Shown here: positions 17,351 to 24,902 of the stretch, one piece after another
Layout of the letters: each line of letters begins with the position of its first letter
Position numbering within the stretch: the first letter of the stretch is position 1
Origin: Novipirellula artificiosorum
Lineage (GTDB): Bacteria > Planctomycetota > Planctomycetia > Pirellulales > Pirellulaceae
Direction: 5' to 3'
Length of the DNA: 64,000 nt
NCBI RefSeq assembly: GCF_007860135.1
Contig: NZ_SJPV01000015.1
Span: forward strand, 1-64,000
Notes under the pieces: generated by a model
What the model was told of the DNA's origin: nothing
Database searches by the model: none
What the model saw: the letters and a program-made list of their open reading frames with translations, nothing else
Position numbers and translations under genes: made by a program

Positions 17351-18582
17351 TGAGTCGATTCCAGGATGATCACGAGCAACAACATGCAAGCCACAATCCC
17401 GATGACTGTGATCGCTTGCACAATTTCGACATGCGTCAACAAAATGGATGCCAAGCCACACGTTGCGGTTACAAGGTAAATCGTCAAAACCGCTTGCGTG
17501 CGAGAGAGCCCAAGCTCGACCAAACGATGAGAAAAATGGCTGCGGTCGCCGACAAAGGGGCTTCGGCCTTGACGGATTCGAATCCACAATACCGTGGTCA
17601 TGTCATACAGAGGCACCGCCATGACACACAACGGAGCCAACATCGCGTGTGGTCGTGGGCCGTTGTTACTGGCGAACGTCGCCATCAACATTGCGACGGC
17701 GATCAGAAAACCGACCAGGTAACTACCGCCGTCCCCCATGAAGATTTTTGCAGGGGGGCGGTTGTGCCAAAGAAACCCCAACAGCGATCCGCAAACCACC
17801 ATCAGCAGCGCCGCAACGAAAACCTGTGGGCGACTGGTTTCCGGATCCGCGGTCGTTAACATCACGATCGCCATCGACGCCGCGATGATGGCCGCTACAC
17901 CACCGCTCAGCCCATCCATGTTGTCGAGCATGTTAAACGAATTGATCAACCCAACGATCCAAATCACTGACAACACGTTGGTCAACCAGGTGATCCCGAT
18001 GAACGCCGTCAGCCCAAATCCAAGTCCGTAGACCACAAACGCGGCCACCGCAAACTCAACGGCCAAACGGAAGAACGGATTCACGCCACCGCGACGATCA
18101 TCGGTCACGCCCAAGGCCACCAAAACCGTCGCAGCCCCCAGCAGCGACCACAACTGTCCCAGACGCGACCAGGCGCCTTCGAGGTAAGGCTGCAGTGCCT
18201 CTGGAAACCTTGCTTGCAGTTCGGGGTAATGACGCAATAGCCCTATCGCAACCGAGGCAGCGGAAAACGTCACCATGATGCCCACCCAGATGCCGATGCC
18301 GCCGCCTAGAGGGGTCACCTTGGCGTGAGTGCTGTGACCCCCGGGCTTGGCGACCAAGCCGAGCGCCGATGCAAACCGGCGAACCGGATAGAGCGACAAC
18401 CAAGTGACCAGCATGGCCGGCAGCACCGACACCACGACCAACCATCCGATCCACTGCGAAAGATTCGTCAAAGCCCCGTCGCCTACGAAAGGTTGAAAAA
18501 CGTCGAAAACACCGAGGTCTTTATACCAACTAACGTCGCCAGTGAGAATGTCGAGGCAGCTGAGAATGTCACGTGATCCCAA
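17329..18582 (-). CDS. undecaprenyl-phosphate sugar-1-phosphate transferase (WecA/TagO/MraY family)
   Basis: This integral membrane enzyme moves a (GlcNAc-)1-phosphate from UDP-sugar to polyprenyl phosphate, the first step of O-antigen or exopolysaccharide synthesis. Family motifs are present: GHSTHAKVTPLGGGIGIW after the second helix, LGVTDDRRGG (Asp pair), NSFNMLDNMDGLSGG, IFMGDGGSYLVGF and the cytoplasmic loop FVGDRSHFSHRLV. About ten membrane segments and 417 residues suit WecA/TagO more than MraY. It overlaps the ligase-like gene downstream. The upstream region towards the tRNA (18583-18661) contains its promoter. Confidence 0.88.
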   Translation of the reverse strand: MGSRDILSCLDILTGDVSWYKDLGVFDVFQPFVGDGALTNLSQWIGWLVVVSVLPAMLVTWLSLYPVRRFASALGLVAKPGGHSTHAKVTPLGGGIGIWVGIMVTFSAASVAIGLLRHYPELQARFPEALQPYLEGAWSRLGQLWSLLGAATVLVALGVTDDRRGGVNPFFRLAVEFAVAAFVVYGLGFGLTAFIGITWLTNVLSVIWIVGLINSFNMLDNMDGLSGGVAAIIAASMAIVMLTTADPETSRPQVFVAALLMVVCGSLLGFLWHNRPPAKIFMGDGGSYLVGFLIAVAMLMATFASNNGPRPHAMLAPLCVMAVPLYDMTTVLWIRIRQGRSPFVGDRSHFSHRLVELGLSRTQAVLTIYLVTATCGLASILLTHVEIVQAITVIGIVACMLLLVIILESTQWESSDK

Positions 18583-18661
18583 GCTTCGCCCCGACCGATC
18601 ACGACAACCGTTGCCATCACTGACCGGTCGCAGTACGATGACCCAATCAAGTGGACTCTGC

Positions 18662-18735
18662 GTCCCGGTAGCTCAATTGGATAGAGTGTCGGCCTCCGAA
18701 GCCGAAGGTTGTGGGTTCGACCCCCGCCCGGGATA
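18662..18735 (+). tRNA. tRNA-Arg (anticodon CCG)
   Basis: A full cloverleaf can be drawn by eye: acceptor GTCCCGG with CCGGGAT, D arm GCTC...GAG, anticodon arm TCGGC-CTCCGAA-GCCGA with anticodon CCG, five-base variable loop, T arm GTGGG-TTCGACC-CCCGC, discriminator A at 18735. The anticodon reads CGG (Arg). No CCA is encoded. The last 20 bases double as the island attachment core and are repeated at 40348-40367, so integration leaves the tRNA intact. Confidence 0.95.
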
Positions 18736-19740
18736 CTGTTGGGGCAATCCCTGTTGATCCAGACCACTCAGGACCACGCTTTTTACGGTGTTTTCTACTT
18801 TGCCGATTTCCTGGGATTGGTCAGTAGCGGCAGAGATGACACCGCCCATGACACCGCCGTCCTTGGTGCCGGTGTTATTTCCAGTAGGATCAAGTTCGGT
18901 AACTGCTCGTTCCCAGTGTGCCTCTGTGACTTGCAGATAATGCTTTTGAGCAACCTTGTTTGAGTGTCCTAGCCACTTGTCCACAACGTGACTCGGGAAC
19001 CTGTCTTCAAGGTCCGTTCGGCATGAAGCCCGCAGATTCACAAACGTCTTGGGCCAAGGTTCCATGCCCGCCCGTTCAATCAATCGATGTAGCTGGGTCC
19101 GAAGATTGCAAGTGTTGTCCCGATAATGACCGATGACGTAGCGGGAACCCTCGGGTGCTGCATCCCATGCCGAATCAAGCAGTGAACGAAGCTCGGGAAA
19201 GATGGGGCAGAAACGTAAGCCGGTCTTTTGCGAATCGATCCGAAGCCGCTTTTCATCCCATTGTAGGTCGGACCACTGCAAGCCAATCACTTCCGACGGA
19301 CAACGGAACCCAGCGAAGCGACATAGCCCAAAGGTCAACGCCCATTCTGTGTCGCATTGTTTGAGGATCTTGTTTGCATCAATGCGTGATACATAGTGGT
19401 CCCTATCTCGGTTCACCTCGCCGCCCAGTTTTGTTTCAGCAGCTGGATTCTCGTTAAGGAGTCTCGCACGAACGGCATGTCTGAAAAACGTCCTAACACG
19501 CTTTGCGTGCTTGTTGGCGGTCGATTGTGCTAACTTCGCATCACTCACCATCCAACGATGCCAGCGGTCAAAATCAGCCGGTGTAATGGACGATAGCGGG
19601 CGTTTCTCGCCAAACAGTTCGCAGAACCAGCGTTTCGCTTGCCCATAGCAATCTCGGGTGCGCCATTTAAGATCCGTACGCTCTTTGATCCAAGAGTCTA
19701 AAGAAGGGTCCGCACAATCGGGAATCGCAGTCTGCCGCAA
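18673..19740 (-). CDS. tyrosine recombinase (integrase), core-binding and catalytic part
   Basis: This frame encodes the core-binding domain (SLDSWIKERTDLKWRTRD onward) and the catalytic domain. Catalytic residues visible: Arg in FAGFRCPSEVIGLQW, Arg in NLRASCRTDLEDRFPSHVV, His in WLGHSNK and the nucleophile Tyr in KHYLQV. The only start is a weak TTG at 19740. The true N-terminus is in the other frame (19667-19999), so the gene is interrupted by a +1 shift. The last 20 codons (YPGRGSNPQPSASEADTLSN) are antisense to the tRNA. In the excised circle the protein would instead end with the frame at 40158-40367. Confidence 0.88.
   Translation of the reverse strand: MRQTAIPDCADPSLDSWIKERTDLKWRTRDCYGQAKRWFCELFGEKRPLSSITPADFDRWHRWMVSDAKLAQSTANKHAKRVRTFFRHAVRARLLNENPAAETKLGGEVNRDRDHYVSRIDANKILKQCDTEWALTFGLCRFAGFRCPSEVIGLQWSDLQWDEKRLRIDSQKTGLRFCPIFPELRSLLDSAWDAAPEGSRYVIGHYRDNTCNLRTQLHRLIERAGMEPWPKTFVNLRASCRTDLEDRFPSHVVDKWLGHSNKVAQKHYLQVTEAHWERAVTELDPTGNNTGTKDGGVMGGVISAATDQSQEIGKVENTVKSVVLSGLDQQGLPQQYPGRGSNPQPSASEADTLSN
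18716..18735. repeat. attachment core at the tRNA end of the island
   Basis: The 20 bases TTCGACCCCCGCCCGGGATA are the T loop to discriminator base of tRNA-Arg. An identical direct copy lies at 40348-40367. Identity stops at the first base on both sides, as expected for the crossover core of a tRNA-specific tyrosine recombinase. Confidence 0.9.
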
Positions 19741-19999
19741 TGCGAGCGTCTGTAAGCCCCCACTTCACAAGCGACTTGTGAATACGCTCATCAACACCTT
19801 TTGCCCAACTATCCGCCTCTGAAGACGGCGCAACATTAGCAGCACTCGACCTAACAAGTTCCTCCAAATGCCGAGCCACCGCATCTGCCGCCCGTTTGCT
19901 AAATGGTCCCAGCCACAGCGAACGCCGCTTCTTTTCACGCCGAAACTGTAACCGCCAACCCGTGCGCCCCCGGTCAGATTCTTTTCGTAGACTCGCCAT
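19667..19999 (-). CDS. integrase N-terminal (arm-binding) part, separated by a frameshift
   Basis: The first 80 residues (MASLRKESDRGRTGWRLQF, KKRRSLWLGPFSKRAADAVARHLEELV, then WAKGVDERIHKSLVKWGL) are the usual N-terminal DNA-binding region of planctomycete tyrosine integrases. GGAG eight bases before ATG 19999 supports the start. Beyond the C5 run at 19757-19761 (G5 on the coding strand) this frame loses sense and ends in RLLDQRAYGS, while the catalytic frame starts there. Removing one G joins the two frames. Either a real mutation, a sequencing error, or a translational +1 shift explains this. Confidence 0.75.
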   Translation of the reverse strand: MASLRKESDRGRTGWRLQFRREKKRRSLWLGPFSKRAADAVARHLEELVRSSAANVAPSSEADSWAKGVDERIHKSLVKWGLTDARIAADCDSRLCGPFFRLLDQRAYGS

Positions 20000-20344
20000 C
20001 TATCAACTCCCATCAGTTAAACCCATGAACAAGAAACACAACGGCGGGCTGGTCATGGGAACCAGTGTTCGCCCCGTCGGGCTAGCCGCTGCGTAAAGAA
20101 ATGTATACATCCAATTCCCTCAGGGCCAATCACCACCCATCAGCCACAACCTTTTTCGCCCGTTTCAGATACGTCTCGTGCATCAGGACGTCTCGTGACG
20201 CTTCCTGATGGTTCAATAGCGTTTGCGTGCATCACCAGCACGCACATAAAACGACCACCCAAAGCATCCACCCAAAACCACCACCTACGTCAACAACCGT
20301 AAACCCCAGTGCAAGAACCCAGATCCATCGAGACAAGAAACACA
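20000..20344. other. non-coding stretch upstream of the integrase
   Basis: No gene is visible. On the minus strand it provides the leader and promoter of the integrase and the end of the small gene at 20345. The plus strand is C/A rich, with many ACCACC-like runs between 20230 and 20310. No clear hairpin terminator is seen. Confidence 0.5.
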
Positions 20345-20596
20345 TCAAGGTCCGCATCGGTAGTCCTCCATCGTGTCGGTCAATCGCATCGAGCCATCAG
20401 GGCGTCGAGAATCACGCGTAAGGCCCTCGGCCTGTTCGGGTGCAATCTGTCTCACATCGACGCACCGGAGCCCGTAGGATCGCAATGCGGCTTTCAGGAA
20501 GCGGCGCATCGAGCGAAGCACCGCATCGTCATCGCCCACCCACGGCTCGGGCCGAAGGGTGACCGCCCAAAGAGTTCGGTCTTTCGGTTTGATCAT
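20345..20596 (-). CDS. small hypothetical protein of the island
   Basis: 83 residues with a compact pattern: RTLWAVTLRPEPWVGDDDAVLRSMRRFLKAALRSYGLRCVDVRQI. The start is well supported by AAGGAG seven bases before ATG 20596. The RFLKAALRSYGLRCVD part has the look of a helix followed by a beta strand. I recall similar short proteins beside planctomycete integrases but know no function. It could be an accessory factor for recombination or replication. Confidence 0.6.
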   Translation of the reverse strand: MIKPKDRTLWAVTLRPEPWVGDDDAVLRSMRRFLKAALRSYGLRCVDVRQIAPEQAEGLTRDSRRPDGSMRLTDTMEDYRCGP

Positions 20597-20701
20597 TGTT
20601 CAACTCCTTTTGGTCAACCGCGTGAACGGTCGTCGTCGATTCCGTAGTCGAGAGGACTCATAGCGAAGCGTGCATGAGTGACGCTCGTAATGTGTCTGTA
20701 T

Positions 20702-20799
20702 GTAGGCGCGGTGGTGTCCCCACTAGCGGACATGAGAGCGCCGTCTATTGGACATGAGAGCGCCGTCTAGCCTTAGTAGGCGCGGTGGTGTCCTCACTA
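20702..20799. repeat. tandem duplicated blocks at the end of the HTH gene
   Basis: Two blocks are each present twice: a 24-base block GTAGGCGCGGTGGTGTCC[C/T]CACTA at 20702-20725 and 20776-20799, and a 20-base block GGACATGAGAGCGCCGTCTA at 20728-20747 and 20750-20769. The downstream copies lie outside the HTH reading frame, so the last codons of that gene were duplicated. Replication slippage or a small duplication is the simplest origin; a binding-site role is possible. Confidence 0.75.
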
Positions 20800-21095
20800 A
20801 TCACTTTTCCCGTGATGACGAACACCCTCGGGATCGTCCCCTGCTTCGGTTTGACGAGCTTGATTGCCTGCCATCGTTCGAGGTCATCGAACAACCGTCG
20901 CGCGGTTCGTCGATCAACTCCAAGAGCTTTTGCCAAGTCCGATTCGGAAACTCGGAATTGCCGGTTGGCCTGCGCGTGCCGGTAGCACACCAACAGCGCC
21001 ACCCCATGCCGTGCCGGTAGCTGACGCAACAGCTTGTCAACGATGTGATTCAACTGTTCGAATCGTCGCTGAGATTTTGATTTTGACGTAGCCAT
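20745..21095 (-). CDS. winged-helix/HTH DNA-binding protein
   Basis: 116 residues. The central part RVSESDLAKALGVDRRTARRLFDDLERWQAIKLV is a canonical helix-turn-helix followed by a wing (GTIPRVFVI). A basic start (MATSKSKSQRRFEQ) and end (KARRRSHVQ) fit DNA contact. The start overlaps the stop of the 38-residue gene (TAATG at 21093-21097), so it is translationally coupled to the helicase operon. It could be a Rep-like initiator or a repressor of the island module. Confidence 0.7.
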   Translation of the reverse strand: MATSKSKSQRRFEQLNHIVDKLLRQLPARHGVALLVCYRHAQANRQFRVSESDLAKALGVDRRTARRLFDDLERWQAIKLVKPKQGTIPRVFVITGKVISEDTTAPTKARRRSHVQ

Positions 21096-21211
21096 TAAAA
21101 GGACGCCTCCTCGTAGCTCTCAGCAGCAAACGGATTCGCGTCGCCGTACCCAAGGAACTCGCTGTGTGGCTCCACAATCGGCCCAGGAAGCTCAAAACGC
21201 ATCGCTGGCAT
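21095..21211 (-). CDS. 38-residue protein coupled between helicase and HTH genes
   Basis: The ATG at 21211 follows the helicase stop by one base. The frame reads MPAMRFELPGPIVEPHSEFL, then GYGDANPFAAESYEEASF, and stops in a TAATG overlap with the HTH gene. The exact fit on both sides argues that it is a real gene. It is acidic and Pro/Glu rich, with no transmembrane part. A short adaptor peptide, for example linking the helicase to another protein, is possible but unproven. Confidence 0.55.
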   Translation of the reverse strand: MPAMRFELPGPIVEPHSEFLGYGDANPFAAESYEEASF

Positions 21212-21212
21212 G

Positions 21213-22232
21213 TTACACCAAGTCATGCGAAACACGTTCTCCGTGCCGGTTCTTACCGCAGTGCAGGTCTACCTTGCGAACCTTGTCGTTGTCATCGACT
21301 GGCCCCTCGTCGCGTAGCAAGTAGATCGAATCGGCCATGAACTCGATTTCGCCCGATTCCTTCAGCGAAGCCATCGATAGCTGATTCGACTCGTAACTCG
21401 AACCGTTCTTATTACGCCCGCGAGTGACTGCCGAGACAGCTAAGACACCCCATCCCTGATTCGCCAACTGCCGTAGCGACCTCATCACCTGATTGACACC
21501 GACGCGGGCATCATCCCCGGGCGCGAACAATTGCAAGTAGTCGAGCAACAACAACCCACAACGCCCTTCGGTAAAGCTCTGCAAGTCACCTAAACCAAAA
21601 GGCCCAGGCATAACCTCTATACGATCCAAGTAGGGTCTAATGTCATCAGCCGCATCTTCAACCGCTTGCATCTGGGAGGGAGTCAAATCCGCAAACCGGA
21701 GTGCCTTCGCGGGCACCCCTGAACGACGTGTCAATTCCCTACCCAGCAGTACGTCAAAACTAGTCTCAGCGTTTGCAACGAATACAGTGATCTCACTATC
21801 GTGATCCAATACATCGAACACATACTGCATTGCAAAGGTCGTTTTGCCGAAACCAGGGGGGGCAGCAACAATGGTGATCTTATTTGGCCCACACTCAAAA
21901 CCATCAATCCAATCACCAGTCGGATAAAGGTAATCGCCCTCCTTGCGTCTCAATCGATCCAATAATGAATCCAAGCATTGAACCGACTCAGAAACCTCAC
22001 CCGGTAATGTAAACCCCTCGGGAACCTGCGAAGGAGCAATACCCAAAACCCGGTAACGCTCCAATACATCCTCGGGTGCAAAATCATCGAACAACGGCTG
22101 TGAAAAGTCCCAGCTATTACCCTCACCTTGCCCAACAACCTCTACACCCCACTCGTGCGGCACCAGCGCGAACCCTGCATCCATTGCACCTCGCAGCAAA
22201 CTATCAATCCGATTGGTTATCTCAGGAGCCAT
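21213..22232 (-). CDS. DnaB-like RecA-fold helicase/ATPase of the island
   Basis: 339 residues from ATG 22232. Walker A is APPGFGKTT (124-132) and Walker B is LLLLDYLQL (227-235). These are followed by the DnaB-type sensor region SMASLKESGEIEFMADSIYLL and KNRHG near the end, the arginine-finger region of DnaB/RecA replicative helicases. The N-terminal 100 residues contain no full primase-binding domain. The start overlaps the stop of the preceding 98-residue gene by 11 bases (ATGGCTCCTGA), which decides it over the longer frame at 22292. The gene gives the island its own replication function, as in phage satellites and replicating integrative elements. Confidence 0.82.
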   Translation of the reverse strand: MAPEITNRIDSLLRGAMDAGFALVPHEWGVEVVGQGEGNSWDFSQPLFDDFAPEDVLERYRVLGIAPSQVPEGFTLPGEVSESVQCLDSLLDRLRRKEGDYLYPTGDWIDGFECGPNKITIVAAPPGFGKTTFAMQYVFDVLDHDSEITVFVANAETSFDVLLGRELTRRSGVPAKALRFADLTPSQMQAVEDAADDIRPYLDRIEVMPGPFGLGDLQSFTEGRCGLLLLDYLQLFAPGDDARVGVNQVMRSLRQLANQGWGVLAVSAVTRGRNKNGSSYESNQLSMASLKESGEIEFMADSIYLLRDEGPVDDNDKVRKVDLHCGKNRHGERVSHDLV

Positions 22233-22518
22233 TGTCTGAACCCCCAAAATCACGAATAAAAAAATAGGCCGCGAGACTGCGACAAAATCCATCTCGCACT
22301 ACATTAAAACGCGCTAGCCGCGCCTGCATTTCGCATGCGTGACCACCCGCGACGACCAGTTGGCCATCCTCGACGCAAGCATGATGGGTACACGATACGG
22401 CACGCCATACAGCGACCTCGGCTTCCCAACGCAGTTCGTCTATCTTGCCTGCCGAGTACTGGTTGTTAGAATGTGAATGACGGGTCGCATCGTCAAAAAC
22501 GCTTTGGGAGTTAGCCAT
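22222..22518 (-). CDS. hypothetical island protein, 98 residues
   Basis: Starts at ATG 22518 inside an ATGGCTAA overlap with the upstream HTH gene and ends inside the overlap with the helicase gene. The middle (KIDELRWEAEVAVWRAVSCTHHACVEDGQLVVAGGHACEM) has two His/Cys-rich patches, THHACVEDG and GGHACEMQ, that could bind a metal. The family is not recognised. Position suggests a role with the helicase. Confidence 0.55.
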   Translation of the reverse strand: MANSQSVFDDATRHSHSNNQYSAGKIDELRWEAEVAVWRAVSCTHHACVEDGQLVVAGGHACEMQARLARFNVVRDGFCRSLAAYFFIRDFGGSDNGS

Positions 22519-22804
22519 TTTTGGTTGCCTCCCTTTTTTCGTCCCTGGTCTCCAGGGCAGCAATCGCAGCATCGGGTCGGTACAGCCGACGCCGACCGAT
22601 CATCACGGATGGGATCTTGCCATCAGCTCGCAGTCGGTCCACGCTGCAACGACTAACGCCAAGCAACTCCGCCAACCGGTCGCCGTCGACGAGGCGGGGT
22701 TCGGATGACTCGTGCAGAAGGCTCCCCAATTGTCGCATCACGTCGGAGACGATCTGCTCACGAAATTGATCGGGATCAGTGTCCCGTAAGATCAAATCAG
22801 CCAT
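22511..22804 (-). CDS. AlpA/excisionase-type HTH protein
   Basis: 97 residues from ATG 22804. The C-terminal half is a MerR/excisionase-like helix-turn-helix: RLAELLGVSRCSVDRLRADGKIPSVMIGRRRLYRPDAAIAALE. The pattern of HTH, then G-K-I-P, then RRRLYR is typical of phage and island Xis/AlpA proteins that direct excision or activate the integrase. The N-terminal 35 residues form a separate helical part. The start lies in an ATGGCTGA overlap with the gene upstream, making a longer start unlikely. Confidence 0.75.
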   Translation of the reverse strand: MADLILRDTDPDQFREQIVSDVMRQLGSLLHESSEPRLVDGDRLAELLGVSRCSVDRLRADGKIPSVMIGRRRLYRPDAAIAALETRDEKREATKNG

Positions 22805-23018
22805 TGTCCACCGCCTGGCGCCCACGACGGGCAGCAATAGCGGCGAGCTCGTGACGTACACGGGCAAGTGCCTGACGGTCATACAGGCGGACGTGCCCCG
22901 CGTATGCCGATGGGTGGATGTCCTCACGAGTCGCTAGGACGTGGCGCACCCGATCAGGCGGCACGCCCAGTAGATGGGCCATGCGGCCCGATGTGAGTAG
23001 GGTAGGAGGGTCTGACAC
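22797..23018 (-). CDS. second small HTH protein, first gene of the island operon
   Basis: 73 residues from a GTG at 23018. LLTSGRMAHLLGVPPDRVRHVLATREDIHPSAYAGHVRLYDRQAL is a winged MerR-like HTH similar in design to the excisionase-type protein downstream. The Tyr/Arg-rich strand (HVRLYDR) would be the wing. It is the promoter-proximal gene of the coupled set, with iteron-like repeats about 60 bp upstream, so it may regulate the operon. Confidence 0.62.
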   Translation of the reverse strand: MSDPPTLLTSGRMAHLLGVPPDRVRHVLATREDIHPSAYAGHVRLYDRQALARVRHELAAIAARRGRQAVDNG

Positions 23019-23074
23019 TGCGATTGCTCATGTACGAGTACTGATGTGGGGTTTCAGTAGTCGTCAGATCATGC

Positions 23075-23114
23075 GCGCAAAAATCGCAAAACGTCGCAAA
23101 TCGCCTTGCAAAAT
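23075..23114. promoter_or_regulatory. iteron-like GCAAAA repeats upstream of the helicase operon
   Basis: Four units resembling TCGCAAAA occur at about 23075, 23084, 23094 and 23106 on the plus strand (GCGCAAAAA, TCGCAAAAC, TCGCAAATC, TTGCAAAAT). They are spaced close to one DNA turn. Such phased repeats before a replication or regulation operon are candidate binding sites for a Rep or repressor protein, or part of a replication origin. Confidence 0.4.
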
Positions 23115-23119
23115 CGGTA

Positions 23120-23845
23120 TCAGTCGTCCATTACCGTGCGCGCACGCTGCTTTCCCCGGGGCATTCGCAGGTCTGCTTTCACCTCCGCTTCTTGCTCGCG
23201 GATCAGCCTTTCCAGTTCCTTGTCTTCGCCGCCGATGCCGTCATCGATTGCTAGCGATTTTGGTTTGGCGTGCGAACCGCCGCCCACTTTCCGATAGTCA
23301 TCCCACGCTTTGATTAGCGTTGGTGCGTTTGGCGAGCATCCTACACGGCGGGCTAATTCGTTCTTGATCGGTACGCTTCTCTTCGATTTCGTTTCGGTAG
23401 CCAAGATACCGTTTGCCTCAACAGCGATTTCCTCAGCAGTCATCGGTCCCCGCTTTTCAATCACAGCGATACAGTCCGCTACCAATTGTTTCAGCTGTTC
23501 CGATGCTACTGCTAACGCAGCAATGTGGTCAGCATGTTCTTTTGCTTTTGGTCGCGCAAGCTCGGGTCTGGTATTGCCAAGAAACTCATCTAGGTCTGCT
23601 CGGCTAGGGCTTGCCGCGATCGCCGCTTTCAATCTAGGCAAATCGTCCGCAAGCTTTCTTACTAGTCGCGGTGCCCTAAGCGGCGGCTCGGGTTCGCAGA
23701 ATCCGCACTTCATACCATCGGAAACGTTGCGATTCGCGACACTCGCAAGACGTGACACGTCATCCAAGTATGCTGATAGTTCAGTAAGTAGCGCAGCCTT
23801 GGTTGCCGGTTGATTCGCCCAGCTTGGTAGCGATTGCTTGCTCAT
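23120..23845 (-). CDS. hypothetical island protein with a possible C-terminal HTH region
   Basis: 241 residues from ATG 23845; GGGGAG upstream supports this start over the ATG at 23905. The N-terminal part is helical with a CGFCEPE motif near residue 46. The middle (KRGPMTAEEIAVEANGILATETKSKRSVPIKNELARRVGCSPNAPTLIKAWDDY) resembles HTH-containing replication proteins. The tail is highly charged (KELERLIREQEAEVKADLRMPRGKQRARTV). Family not recognised; probably DNA-associated. It is upstream of, and on the same strand as, the helicase operon. Confidence 0.6.
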   Translation of the reverse strand: MSKQSLPSWANQPATKAALLTELSAYLDDVSRLASVANRNVSDGMKCGFCEPEPPLRAPRLVRKLADDLPRLKAAIAASPSRADLDEFLGNTRPELARPKAKEHADHIAALAVASEQLKQLVADCIAVIEKRGPMTAEEIAVEANGILATETKSKRSVPIKNELARRVGCSPNAPTLIKAWDDYRKVGGGSHAKPKSLAIDDGIGGEDKELERLIREQEAEVKADLRMPRGKQRARTVMDD

Positions 23846-23901
23846 TCCATTGCTCCCCGTTGAAAGATGCCATCGCGTGCAACCCACGGGGATGAGTCGC
23901 A

Positions 23902-23924
23902 CCACGACGGCGTTGAAGGCGGGT
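23902..23924 (+). repeat. 23-base motif shared with the end of the unclassified element gene
   Basis: The 23 bases at 23902-23924 (CCACGACGGCG...GGCGGGT) are identical to 29449-29471. In both places they are followed, after a short loop, by a CCCGC-type complement of the final GCGGG, giving a small hairpin. The copy here lies between two minus-strand island genes. Confidence 0.65.
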
Positions 23925-23956
23925 AGCTAATCCCGCGTTCAGGAAATCCTACCGCT

Positions 23957-24289
23957 TCAGGGGAGTATTGGAAGAGCCAGTTTACGGGCAACCGTGGGCG
24001 GAGTCGGTGAAGAAAGCGGCAGCGGCCCGATCCGCTGCCGCGAAAGACCGGGGAATCCAGGAGAAGCAATGACAACCGCTTCCAACTGTTGTTCCCATCC
24101 CTGTAGGTAGGGTATTTCTCTGGCTGCCTCCTTGCAGTTTTCTGCAATCCGCTTGGACGCGTCGGTGTCTAGACCGCCAGCAGTTTATCGATTCAGTAAC
24201 TCGCTTAAGCTGGTCCAGCCGACGCGCCAAAAACTGTTGGGAGCGATGATCTGGAATGGTTCCGATTGGGGCGTTAGCACTGCGTTCAT
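23957..24289 (-). pseudogene. small island gene interrupted by an in-frame stop
   Basis: One minus-strand frame runs from ATG 24289 to TGA 23957 (111 codons) with a single TAA at 24185-24187. Both halves look coding: MNAVLTPQSEPFQIIAPNSF before the stop and DTDASKRIAENCKEAAREIP plus YLQGWEQQLEAVV after it. It is either a decayed gene or two small genes, the first of 34 residues. No family recognised. It lies on the same strand as the gene at 23120-23845, 110 bp upstream of it. Confidence 0.4.
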
Positions 24290-24820
24290 TTAAACTTCCG
24301 ACCGACGACCATGGCTGACCACGAATGGAGTTTGTGCGGCTTTCCGCTTCGCCGCAGGCGGATGCTGCCGATGTCATTTCTCGATTCCAAATTGTATTGT
24401 GTCGAGAAGCGAGCTACCTTCGCCACACCGCTACTTAACTTGAACCAGGTAGAAAATCGGTTTATGTTCGGGCGTGAATTGCACGGTCTCCGAAAGCGGC
24501 GTGACGAGTCGTTGTCGAGGAACTAATTGACCTCACCGCCCCGAACAGATAGAACGCTGACGAATCATTTCCGAAGATGGCCGCTCGATGCGGGCATCGT
24601 GTCATAAAACATCGTCACAACTGTGTAATGGACGAACACGCACGCAGCCGCCAGCATAATCCATTCGATTGGATCATTCGGACGCGACGAAGGACATACG
24701 GGAGAATTCCTTCATGCAAAGTCGCTCGATCCCGCGTGCTTCGGGGGAAATCGGAGCTAGGTTTAATGTTGACCTGTCATACTTGCTCTTCATCTCTCCT
24801 CTACCTATCGGTCATTTCTC
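24290..24820. other. non-coding region before the riboswitch
   Basis: About 530 bases with no convincing gene. The short frame at 24311-24526 has no motif or ribosome site. The promoter of the pilus genes should lie in the right half, between about 24680 and 24810. Confidence 0.5.
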
Positions 24821-24823
24821 CTT

Positions 24824-24902
24824 AATAGGCAAACCAATCGCGAGGTTGGGACGCAAAGCCATGGGTCCATGAGAACGTGGATCGCCAGGTTACCGAAGGG
24901 CG
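24824..24902 (+). ncRNA. c-di-GMP-I (GEMM-I) riboswitch aptamer
   Basis: The conserved GEMM core is readable: GGCAAACCA at 24828, a P2 stem CCAATC/GGTTGG capped by a GCGA GNRA tetraloop, then GGACGCAAAGCC (24849-24860). A second hairpin (GGTCCATG / CGTGGATC) follows, then CCAGGTTACCG as 3' closing part. These match the class I cyclic-di-GMP riboswitch consensus. It lies 170 bases upstream of the first TadE gene in the same direction, so it should control the pilus genes by c-di-GMP level. The expression platform is not obvious; a hairpin around 24975-25010 could be involved. Confidence 0.88.

Noticed and set aside
20230..20310. ACCACC-like runs considered as a CRISPR or short tandem array
   Set aside because: Units vary in length and sequence and there are no regular spacers.
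24311..24526. 71-codon plus-strand frame between the island module and the riboswitch
   Set aside because: No motif, no ribosome site, and partly opposite the interrupted minus-strand gene region.
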